In this document: piece by piece, positions 1-5,486 of the stretch | How positions within the stretch are numbered: position 1 is the first letter of the stretch | Layout: the number at the start of each line of letters is the position of its first letter | Origin: Paracoccaceae bacterium | Lineage (GTDB): Bacteria > Pseudomonadota > Alphaproteobacteria > Rhodobacterales > Rhodobacteraceae | Assembly: GCA_026982515.1 (NCBI GenBank) | Contig: JALSGY010000025.1 | Span: forward strand, 1 to 6,413 | Direction of reading: 5' to 3' | DNA: 6,413 nt | Translations under genes and position numbers: made by a program | Notes under the pieces: generated by a model | Told to the model about the DNA's origin: nothing | Databases searched by the model: none | What the model saw: the letters and a program-made list of their open reading frames with translations, nothing else

Positions 1-349
1 GCTGAACGAACCGCGCGTGCCCGCGCTTGCGGCGCGGATCGGCAACACCCGCTCGGCTGCGGCGGTGGAACTGTGGCGCGAAAGGCTCGAAGGTGCGGTG
101 GTGGCGATCGGCAACGCGCCCACGGCACTGTTTCACCTGCTGGAGCTGCTTGATGCCGGCTGGCCGAGGCCGGCGCTGATCCTGGGGTTTCCGGTGGGTT
201 TTGTCGGCGCGGCCGAAAGCAAGGCGGAACTGGTGCGCGATCCGCGCGGCTGCGAATTCGTGGCGTTGCGGGGTCGGCGCGGCGGTTCGGCCATGGCGGC
301 AGCGGCGGTGAACGCGCTGGCGGCGGGAAGGACGGAGGCGCGCGCATGA
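1..349 (+). CDS. cobH: Precorrin-8X methylmutase CobH, C-terminal part (5' end outside window)
   Basis: CobH moves the methyl group from C11 to C12 of precorrin-8X to give hydrogenobyrinate, a late step of corrin-ring synthesis in the cytoplasm. The reading frame is open to the left edge (first whole codon at base 2), so the GTG at 17 is internal and the gene starts upstream. About 115 C-terminal residues are visible, roughly half of the usual ~210. Recognisable family signatures are IGNAPTALFHLLELL, GFPVGFVGAAESK and, near the end, GRRGGSAMAAAAVNALA. The catalytic histidine of the family lies in the N-terminal half and cannot be checked here. The stop TGA (347-349) overlaps the cobL start in an ATGA, which indicates translational coupling. 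Identification is firm; integrity of the missing half is unknown. Confidence 0.95.
   Translation, partial: LNEPRVPALAARIGNTRSAAAVELWRERLEGAVVAIGNAPTALFHLLELLDAGWPRPALILGFPVGFVGAAESKAELVRDPRGCEFVALRGRRGGSAMAAAAVNALAAGRTEARA
334..338 (+). promoter_or_regulatory. Ribosome binding site of cobL
   Basis: A perfect GGAGG lies inside the cobH coding end, 7 bases before the ATG at 346. It fixes that ATG, which overlaps the cobH stop codon, as the cobL start. Confidence 0.75.
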
Positions 350-1545
350 AACCCTGGCTGCACATTGTCGGCATCGGCGAGGACGGGCTGGAGGGGCTGA
401 CGCCGGCCACCCGCGCGGTGGTGGAGGCCGCCGAGGTGCTGGTGGGCGGCGAGCGCCACCAGGCACTGGCCGAGGGAATCGGGGCCGAGCGCCTGTGCTG
501 GCCTTCGCCCTTCGATGCTCTGATCGAGGAGTTGCGTGCCCGGCGCGGGCGGCGGGTGGTGGTACTGGCCTCGGGCGATCCGCTGTGGTTTTCCGTGGGG
601 GCGCGGATCGGCCGGCGGATCGACCCGGCCGAGATCGTCTATCACCCCCATGTGGGGGCCTTTCAGCTGGCTGCGGCGCGCATGGGCTGGAGCATGGCCG
701 ATGTGGAGACGCTCACCGTGCACGGGCGGCCGGTGGAGCAGATGATCGCCTTCATCCAGCCCGATCAGCGGCTTCTGATCCTGACCACCGGCGAGGAGAC
801 CCCGGCGCAGATTGCCCGCTTCCTGGTGGAGCGCGGCTTCGGCCAGAGCCGGATGACGGTTCTGGCCAACATGGGCGGTGAGGACGAGCAGCACTTCGAG
901 GGAGTGGCGGAAAGCTGGGAACACGTTGTGCCGCCCTTCAACACCCTGGCGGTGGAGTGCATCGCCGCGCCCGACGCGGCGCTCCTGCCGCGGGTGCCGG
1001 GGCTTGCGGACGAGCTGTTCACCCATGACGGCACCATGACCAAGCGCGAGGTGCGGGCAGTGACGGTGGCCAAGCTGATGCCGATGCGCGGCGCGCTTTT
1101 GTGGGATGTGGGTGCAGGCTGCGGTTCTGTCGCGGTGGAGTGGATGCGCGCGGCCCGCTATGCCCGGGCCATCGGGATCGAGCCGCGCCCCGACCGGCGC
1201 GCCATGGCCGGGGCAAATGCACTGGCACTGGGCACGCCGAAGCTGGAGCTGGTGGAGGGCGAAGCCCCGGCGGCCCTTGCGGGACTGCCTGCGCCGGATG
1301 CGGTGTTCATCGGCGGCGGGTTGTCGGAAGAAGTCTTTGCTGCCGCCTGGGAGGCGCTGAAACCTCTGGGGCGTCTGGTGGCCAATGCGGTGACGCTGGA
1401 AAGCGAGGCCATGCTCGCGGGGCTGCAGGCGGTCCATGGGGGCGAGCTGGTGAAGCTCTCGGTCGCACGGGCTGAAGAGATCGGCGGGATGCGCGGCTGG
1501 AAGCCCTTGCGGCCGGTCACCCAGTGGAGCCTGGTCAAGAGATGA
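346..1545 (+). CDS. cobL: Precorrin-6Y C5,15-methyltransferase (decarboxylating) CobL
   Basis: CobL methylates precorrin-6Y (dihydro-precorrin-6) at C5 and C15 with S-adenosylmethionine and removes the C12 acetate carboxyl group, giving precorrin-8X, the substrate of the neighbouring CobH. The 399-residue length fits the two-domain family (about 400-415). Residues ~1-200 are a CbiE-type tetrapyrrole methylase: VGIGEDG at 8-14, ASGDPLWF at 75-82, and later SRMTVLANMGGEDE. Residues ~215-399 are a CbiT-type Rossmann methyltransferase/decarboxylase: HDGTMTKREV at 227-236, the SAM-binding DVGAGCGS at 254-261, GIEPRPDRR, and IGGG at 322-325. The SAM loop has Cys259 where I would usually expect a small residue such as Ser or Thr; this is probably tolerated. 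Start and coupling to cobH are clear. The stop TGA (1543-1545) also forms an ATGA with a possible early cobI start. Confidence 0.96.
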   Translation: MKPWLHIVGIGEDGLEGLTPATRAVVEAAEVLVGGERHQALAEGIGAERLCWPSPFDALIEELRARRGRRVVVLASGDPLWFSVGARIGRRIDPAEIVYHPHVGAFQLAAARMGWSMADVETLTVHGRPVEQMIAFIQPDQRLLILTTGEETPAQIARFLVERGFGQSRMTVLANMGGEDEQHFEGVAESWEHVVPPFNTLAVECIAAPDAALLPRVPGLADELFTHDGTMTKREVRAVTVAKLMPMRGALLWDVGAGCGSVAVEWMRAARYARAIGIEPRPDRRAMAGANALALGTPKLELVEGEAPAALAGLPAPDAVFIGGGLSEEVFAAAWEALKPLGRLVANAVTLESEAMLAGLQAVHGGELVKLSVARAEEIGGMRGWKPLRPVTQWSLVKR

Positions 1546-1568
1546 GCGGGGCTTCCCGGAAAACCCGC

Positions 1569-1600
1569 GCCTCCGGCGGGAGTATTTCCGGCAAGATGAA
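1569..1600 (+). repeat. 32-bp interspersed element, copy A, upstream of and into the cobI start
   Basis: This element begins GCCTCCGGCGGGAGTAT and ends GGCAAGATGAA. It matches the element at 4137-4168 at 28 of 32 positions, and all four differences fall in the block at offsets 18-21. The left part can fold as CTCC-GGCG-GGAG (1571-1582). Its ATG (1596-1598) is the likely cobI start codon. From memory, very similar elements (CCTCCGGCGGG..., AAGATGAA) recur between genes in many Rhodobacterales genomes; I could not check this here. Function is unknown. The two-copy match in this window is directly seen. Confidence 0.75.
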
Positions 1601-2300
1601 ACCGGGGGTGCTGTTCGGTGTCGGGCTGGGGCCTGGCGACCCGGAGCTGATCACACTGAAGGCGGCGCGGCTGATCGGGGCGGCTGAGGTGGTTGCCTGG
1701 CCGGCGGCACCGGGGGCCGAGAGCCTGGCGCGCGCCATCGCCGCCGGGCTGATTTCGCCGGGGGCGCTGGAGTTGCGCGTCGAGGTGCCGATGTTGGCGG
1801 AACGCGCCCCGGCGCAGGCGGCCTATGATGCGGGCGCGGCCGAGATCGGCGAGGTGCTGGCGGCGGGCCGGGACGTGGTTTTCCTGTGCGAGGGCGACCC
1901 GCTGTTTTACGGATCCTTCATGTATCTGTTTTCACGTCTCGCCGGGCGATTCCCGGTGGAGGTGGTGCCGGGGGTGAACGCCCTCTCGGCATGCGCCGCG
2001 CGGGCCGGGGTGCCGCTGGCTGCTCGCAACGAGCAGATGGTCGTGCTGCCCGCCCCCCTGCCCGAGGCCGAACTGCGCCGCCGGATCGAGGCGGGCGACA
2101 GCGTGGCGATCATGAAGCTGGGCCGGCATCTGCCAAAGGTTCGCGCGCTGCTGCGCGATCTCGGGCTGGAGGGGCGGGCCATCTACGTGGAGCGAGCGAC
2201 CCGGGCCGGAGAGGTGATCTGCCCGTTGTCCGAGGCCCCCGCCGTGGCGCCGTATTTTTCGTTGATTCTGCTGCGCAAGGGAGATGACCCGTGGCTGTGA
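1596..2300 (+). CDS. cobI: Precorrin-2 C20-methyltransferase CobI
   Basis: CobI transfers a methyl group from S-adenosylmethionine to C20 of precorrin-2, giving precorrin-3A, the first dedicated corrin-branch methylation. With the ATG at 1596 the protein has 234 residues, close to the family (~235-245). It begins a few residues before the SAM-site glycine loop GVGLGPGDPEL (8-18), as is usual. Other tetrapyrrole-methylase marks are EGDPLFYGS (99-107), VVPGVNALSACAA (from 123), IMKLGRHLPKV (from 172) and YVERATRAGEVI near the end. An in-frame ATG at 1542 overlaps the cobL stop and would add 18 residues encoded mostly by the repeat element. I prefer 1596 because the extension looks like non-protein sequence and is not expected in the family. 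The Shine-Dalgarno for 1596 is weak (GGGAG 13 bases upstream). The last 10 bases overlap cobJ. Confidence 0.93.
   Translation: MKPGVLFGVGLGPGDPELITLKAARLIGAAEVVAWPAAPGAESLARAIAAGLISPGALELRVEVPMLAERAPAQAAYDAGAAEIGEVLAAGRDVVFLCEGDPLFYGSFMYLFSRLAGRFPVEVVPGVNALSACAARAGVPLAARNEQMVVLPAPLPEAELRRRIEAGDSVAIMKLGRHLPKVRALLRDLGLEGRAIYVERATRAGEVICPLSEAPAVAPYFSLILLRKGDDPWL
2277..2283 (+). promoter_or_regulatory. Ribosome binding site of the cbiG-cobJ fusion gene
   Basis: AAGGGAG lies within the end of cobI, 7 bases before the GTG at 2291. It supports that GTG over the in-frame GTG at 2297 (13 bases away) and over the out-of-frame ATG at 2284. Confidence 0.65.
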
Positions 2301-4129
2301 ACCCGGTGGTGATGGCGCTGTCGCGCGCGGGCGAAGGCACGGCGCGAAAGGTGGCGCAGGCGCTGGGCGCGGCGCTGCACGGGCGCGAGGGGCGGGTTGA
2401 GAGCGCCGATGCCTTCTTCCCCGATGCACTGGAACATGCCCGCCGCCTCTTTGCCGCCGGGGTGCCGATTGTCGGGGTCTGCGCCAGCGGCATCCTGATC
2501 CGCGCCGTGGCGCCGCTGCTGGCCGACAAGCGGGCAGAGCCGCCGGTGCTCTCGGTATCCGACGATGGCGCGGTAGTGGTGCCGCTCCTGGGCGGGCATC
2601 GCGGGGCCAACCGGCTGGCGCGCGAGATCGCCGGGGTGCTCGGCGGCAAGGCGGCTGTGACCACGGCGGGCGACGTGGCGCTGGGGGTGGCGCTGGACGA
2701 GCCGCCCGAGGGCTGGGTGCTGGCCAATCCGCAAAACGCCAAGGCGGCGATGATGGCCCTGCTTTCGGGGGGCGAGGCCCATGTGGACGGGGACGAAGCG
2801 GCCAGGGCCGGCTGGCTGGCGCCGCTGGATACGGCCTCGCCGCTTTCGAAAGGCCCGGTGGTGGATCTGATCTGCACCACCGAGCCCTGGCAGGTGGAAG
2901 GCGAAACCGCGCTTTTGTTTCATCCGCAGCGCTTCGTTCTGGGGGTGGGCTGTGCGCGGGGCTGCACGCCCGAGGAACTGGAAAAGCTGGTGCGCGACTT
3001 GCTGGCGGAGGCCGAGGTCGCGCCGGGCGCGCTGAAGGCGGTGGCAACGCTGGACCTCAAGGCTGACGAGCCGGCGGTTCTGGAGCTTGCGACGCGGCTG
3101 GGGGTGCCGTTGCGGCTGTTCACGGCCCAGGAGCTGGAGGCCGAGACCGGGCGGCTGGAAAACCCGTCCGAGGTGGTCTTTGCCGAGGTGGGCTGCCACG
3201 GGGTGGCCGAAGCCGCGGCGCTGGCGGCGGCGGGGGAAGAGGCGATCCTGGGCTGGCCCAAGGTGAAAAGCGCCAATGCCACCTGCGCGCTGGCCACGGC
3301 GCCGGCGCCGATCACCGAATTGCGCGGGCGGGCGCGGGGGCGGCTGGCGATCGTCGGGATCGGCCCGGGCCAGGCGGCCTGGCGCACGCCCGAGGCCAGC
3401 CGGCTGATCGCCGAGGCGGATGAGTTGGTGGGCTACGGGCTGTATCTGGACCTGCTGGGGCCGCTGGCCGCCGGCAAGCCGCGCAAGGATTTCCCGCTGG
3501 GGGGCGAAGAGGCGCGTTGCCGTCATGCGCTGGAACAGGCGGGCAAGGGGTGCAACGTGGCGCTGGTGTGCTCGGGCGATGCGGGGATCTATGCGATGGG
3601 GGCGCTGGTATTCGAGCTGCTGGACCGGCCGGCCGGGGCAGGCGGTGTCTCGGATGCGGCGCGGCGCGTCGAGGTGATCAGTGCGCCGGGGATTTCGGCG
3701 CTTCAGGCGGCGGCGGCGCGGGCCGGGGCGCCGCTGGGGCATGATTTCTGCGCGATTTCGCTTTCCGATCTTCTGACCCCGCGCGAGGACATCGTGAAAC
3801 GTCTGCAGGCGGCGGCGCAGGGGGATTTCGTGATCGCCCTTTACAACCCGGTGTCGAAGCGGCGGCGCACGCTTCTGGCCGAGGCGCGCGACATCTTGCT
3901 GCGGCACCGCCCGCCCGAGACGCCGGTGTTGCTGGCCTCATCATTGGGGCGGGAAGGCGAGCGCCTGCGCTACCGGCGGCTGGATGGGCTGCAGGTGGAC
4001 GAAGTGGACATGATGACGGTGGTGATCGTGGGCTCTTCGCAATCGAAGCTGGTGGAACTGGGGGATGGGGCGCGCATGTACACGCCGCGGGGCTATGCGA
4101 AAAAGATGGATGGTGGTGCGGATGGATAG
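2291..4129 (+). CDS. cobJ: Fused CbiG-like protein and precorrin-3B C17-methyltransferase CobJ
   Basis: This 612-residue protein joins two corrin-pathway enzymes. Residues ~1-345 match a whole CbiG (usual length ~340-350). The N-terminal domain has VGVCASGILIR (61-71), the phrase LSVSDDGAVVVPLLGG, and GGHRGAN (101-107). A middle part (~120-210) follows. The C-terminal CobE-like domain starts at FVLGVGCARGCTPEEL (from 215) and includes VATLDLKADEP. Residues ~350-605 are CobJ: LAIVGIGPG (352-360), SGDAGIYAMG (428-437), ISAPGISALQAAAARAGAPL, and the CobJ-typical YNPVSKRRR (518-526). CobJ methylates C17 and drives ring contraction of precorrin-3B to precorrin-4. CbiG in the anaerobic route opens the delta-lactone of cobalt-precorrin-5A and releases the two-carbon fragment. 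CobE, related to its C-terminal domain, has an unsettled role in the aerobic route. The frame is intact across both halves. Start: GTG with a good ribosome site. Confidence 0.93.
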   Translation: MAVNPVVMALSRAGEGTARKVAQALGAALHGREGRVESADAFFPDALEHARRLFAAGVPIVGVCASGILIRAVAPLLADKRAEPPVLSVSDDGAVVVPLLGGHRGANRLAREIAGVLGGKAAVTTAGDVALGVALDEPPEGWVLANPQNAKAAMMALLSGGEAHVDGDEAARAGWLAPLDTASPLSKGPVVDLICTTEPWQVEGETALLFHPQRFVLGVGCARGCTPEELEKLVRDLLAEAEVAPGALKAVATLDLKADEPAVLELATRLGVPLRLFTAQELEAETGRLENPSEVVFAEVGCHGVAEAAALAAAGEEAILGWPKVKSANATCALATAPAPITELRGRARGRLAIVGIGPGQAAWRTPEASRLIAEADELVGYGLYLDLLGPLAAGKPRKDFPLGGEEARCRHALEQAGKGCNVALVCSGDAGIYAMGALVFELLDRPAGAGGVSDAARRVEVISAPGISALQAAAARAGAPLGHDFCAISLSDLLTPREDIVKRLQAAAQGDFVIALYNPVSKRRRTLLAEARDILLRHRPPETPVLLASSLGREGERLRYRRLDGLQVDEVDMMTVVIVGSSQSKLVELGDGARMYTPRGYAKKMDGGADG

Positions 4130-4136
4130 GGTGGAT

Positions 4137-4168
4137 GCCTCCGGCGGGAGTATCCGGGGCAAGATGAA
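4137..4168 (+). repeat. 32-bp interspersed element, copy B, in the cobJ-cobM gap
   Basis: This is the second copy of the element at 1569-1600, in the same orientation. It shares the first 17 and last 11 bases exactly; offsets 18-21 read CCGG here against TTCC in copy A. It fills much of the 78-bp gap between cobJ (stop 4129) and cobM (start 4208), the largest gap in the operon as seen. Its ATG (4163-4165) is not used for cobM: that frame stops at 4208-4210 (TGA, counted as the frame beginning at 4163) and cobM lies in another frame. CTCC-GGCG-GGAG (4139-4150) can form a small stem-loop. A G-rich AAGGGGAGGG follows directly (4167-4176). Confidence 0.75.
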
Positions 4169-4197
4169 GGGGAGGGTTTGCATTTCCTCCCCGGCGC

Positions 4198-4202
4198 GGA
4201 GG
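4198..4202 (+). promoter_or_regulatory. Ribosome binding site deciding the cobM start
   Basis: GGAGG lies 5 bases before the GTG at 4208. It favours that GTG over the in-frame TTG at 4178, which would add 10 residues and whose nearest purine tract is only one base away. Confidence 0.75.
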
Positions 4203-4207
4203 TTGGT

Positions 4208-4984
4208 GTGAAAGTCTTTTTCATCGGGGCCGGGCCTGGCGACCCGGAATTGCTGACGCTGAAGGCGCGGCGCGTGATCGGGGAATGTCCTGTCTGTCTA
4301 TATGCGGGTTCGCTGGTGCCGCCCGAGGTGGTGGCCTGCGCGCCGGAAGGAGCACGGGTGATGGACACGGCGCCGATGACGCTGGCCGAGACCCACGCCG
4401 AGATCCTGGCGGCCCGCGGCCGCGGCGAGGATGTGGCGCGGGTGCATTCGGGCGATCCGTCGCTTTACGGCGCGATCGCCGAGCAGATCCGGCTGCTGAA
4501 ACGCGACGGCATCGATTACGAGATCATCCCCGGTGTGCCGGCCTGGGCGGCGGCGGCGGCGGCGCTGGGGCAGGAGCTGACCATACCCGAGGTGGCGCAA
4601 TCGGTGGTGCTGACCCGGGTTTCGATGAAGTCCACCGGCATGCCGGCCGGCGAGACGCTGGAAAACTTCGCCCGGACCGGCGCGACGCTGGTCATCCATC
4701 TGGGGGTGAGGGCGCTTCTGGATATTCGCCGGCGGCTGGCGCCGTTTTACGGCGACGACTGCCCGGTGGTGGTGGCCTGCCGGGTGGGCTGGCCCGATCA
4801 GAAGCTGATCCGCGGCACCCTGTCGGACATCCGCGAGAAGGTGCGGGCGGAGAAGATTACCCGCACCGCGCTGATCCTGGTGGGCCCGGCCCTGGGCGAG
4901 GTGGACAGGTTTCCTGATTCGGCACTCTACGATCCGGCCTCGCCTCATGTATTGCGCCCCAGGGCGGCAACAAGATCTGGGTGA
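4208..4984 (+). CDS. cobM: Precorrin-4 C11-methyltransferase CobM
   Basis: CobM methylates precorrin-4 at C11 with S-adenosylmethionine to give precorrin-5, the step after CobJ. The 258 residues match the family (~250-260). The N terminus carries the SAM loop FFIGAGPGDPEL (4-15), followed by the CobM-typical CPVCLYAGSLV (from 27) and DTAPMTLAETHAE. Then come RVHSGDPSLYGAIAEQI (HSGDPS at 80-85), IIPGVPAWAAAAAALG (from 106), ELTIPEVAQSVVLTRVS, GATLVIHLGVRAL, the segment ending RGTLSDI, and RTALILVGPAL. The family ends soon after a SLYDPA-like motif (here ALYDPAS); the last ~13 residues are a family-atypical Arg/Ala-rich tail. Start GTG is chosen from a GGAGG 5 bases upstream and from the usual N terminus. 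It is separated from cobJ by 78 bp containing repeat copy B. It is probably the last gene of the operon, as a 100-bp gap follows. Confidence 0.96.
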   Translation: MKVFFIGAGPGDPELLTLKARRVIGECPVCLYAGSLVPPEVVACAPEGARVMDTAPMTLAETHAEILAARGRGEDVARVHSGDPSLYGAIAEQIRLLKRDGIDYEIIPGVPAWAAAAAALGQELTIPEVAQSVVLTRVSMKSTGMPAGETLENFARTGATLVIHLGVRALLDIRRRLAPFYGDDCPVVVACRVGWPDQKLIRGTLSDIREKVRAEKITRTALILVGPALGEVDRFPDSALYDPASPHVLRPRAATRSG

Positions 4985-5084
4985 CGCGGCGCGCCGGACG
5001 GGGGTTTTACGGGAAATTCACCTCGAATCATTGATTTGCCGCGCAACTCGGGCATGCTTGAACTAGGGTAACGAGGGGAATCTC
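4985..5084 (+). promoter_or_regulatory. Intergenic gap after cobM with a possible promoter for the next gene
   Basis: This 100-bp gap holds the most AT-rich stretch nearby (about 5003-5036). TTGATT at 5031-5036 is followed after 17 bases by ATGCTT (5054-5059); TTGCCG at 5036-5041 with TGAACT at 5059-5064 is an alternative. Neither -10 box is good, so the promoter is only a suggestion. A 10-bp palindrome (4987-4996) followed by GACGGGGG and TTTT might weakly terminate the cob transcript, but its stem with a loop is only about three pairs. No cobalamin riboswitch features are visible. Confidence 0.25.
5074..5078 (+). promoter_or_regulatory. Ribosome binding site of the small unknown gene
   Basis: AGGGG within GAGGGGAATCTC lies 6 bases before the ATG at 5085. 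It supports that start and argues that the small reading frame is a real gene. Confidence 0.6.
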
Positions 5085-5429
5085 ATGACAGATTTTCTGC
5101 CGAAGGAAGTGCGCGAGGGGCTGGAGATGGCCCGCAAGCGCGATCTGCGCAAGAAAGGCCGCCTGAGAATCCGCGTGGGTGACGAGGTGTTCACCGTGCT
5201 GCGGTTCTGGGAAACCGGCTTTGCGCTGGATGTCGAGGAGGCACCGCATCTGCGCGGGCTGGTGGATATCTACGACGGCGCCCGGCACCTGTACCAGTGC
5301 CTCATCATCGCCTCCGAGGAGGCCGGCGGCGAGATGATCTACGAGTTCAAGCGCAACACTGCCGCAGTGGACAGGGCGCCCGTGGATTTCGTCCGCGACG
5401 AAAACGCGCCGGTGGCCTTGCTGAACTGA
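5085..5429 (+). CDS. Small protein of unknown function (114 residues)
   Basis: I do not recognise a named family. The ORF has a good ribosome site, an ATG start, and codon use like its neighbours (strong G/C at third positions), so it is very likely a real gene. The protein is soluble: no signal peptide or membrane segment. Residues ~7-30 are helical in character and very basic (RKR at 17-19, RKK at 22-24, then R26, R28, R30). Residues ~26-92 look like alternating beta-strands: RLRIRVGDEVFTVLRFW, ETGFALD (43-49), LVDIYDGARHLYQCLIIAS (59-77) and MIYEFKRNT (84-92). This is loosely like a small beta-barrel such as PilZ, but the PilZ DxSxxG motif is absent, so I do not assign it. The C terminus is short and acidic/neutral. 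It sits between the cob operon and a convergent malY-type gene with no obvious link to either. From memory, similar proteins occur in Rhodobacterales. Confidence 0.8.
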   Translation: MTDFLPKEVREGLEMARKRDLRKKGRLRIRVGDEVFTVLRFWETGFALDVEEAPHLRGLVDIYDGARHLYQCLIIASEEAGGEMIYEFKRNTAAVDRAPVDFVRDENAPVALLN

Positions 5430-5449
5430 AGGCACGACCTGGCGGCGGA

Positions 5450-5480
5450 GGCATGCCCCGGCCGGCCCCGTGGGAATGCC
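5450..5480. terminator. Possible bidirectional terminator hairpin between convergent genes
   Basis: GGCAT-G-CCC (5450-5458) pairs with GGG-A-ATGCC (5472-5480), leaving one G/A mismatch and a 13-base GC-rich loop. It lies in the 57-bp gap between the ends of two convergent genes (stops at 5429 and 5487), where a shared terminator is expected. There is only a short T run (GTTTCG) after it and none on the other side, so Rho-independent strength is doubtful. Confidence 0.4.
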
Positions 5481-5486
5481 GTTTCG

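Noticed and set aside
133..1437. 434-residue minus-strand open frame opposite cobH/cobL
   Set aside because: It is an antisense shadow of recognisable CobH and CobL coding sequence, with Arg/His/Pro-rich composition and no family motifs.
2183..3907. 574-residue minus-strand open frame opposite cobJ
   Set aside because: It is rich in Arg, Pro, His and Gln, as expected of the antisense of high-GC coding sequence. The plus strand here is an unambiguous, full-length CbiG-CobJ.
4139..4188. Small minus-strand frames reading FILPRILPPEA through both repeat copies
   Set aside because: These are simply the reverse translation of the repeat; they lack start signals and gene-like codon use. I regard them as spurious.
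4178..4207. Upstream TTG start for cobM adding 10 residues
   Set aside because: There is no well-spaced ribosome site for it, and the GTG at 4208 has GGAGG at 5 bases and gives the normal family N terminus.
1629..4248. Second shared string, GGGCCTGGCGACCCGGA, at 1629-1645 and 4232-4248
   Set aside because: It encodes the same SAM-loop residues (GPGDPE) in the related enzymes CobI and CobM. Its distance from the 32-bp element differs (about 28 versus 63 bases), so it does not show that element and gene were duplicated as a unit.
4985..5084. Cobalamin riboswitch or small RNA in the post-cobM gap
   Set aside because: At 100 bp it is too short for a full B12 riboswitch, and I see no B12-box-like sequence or long pairing.
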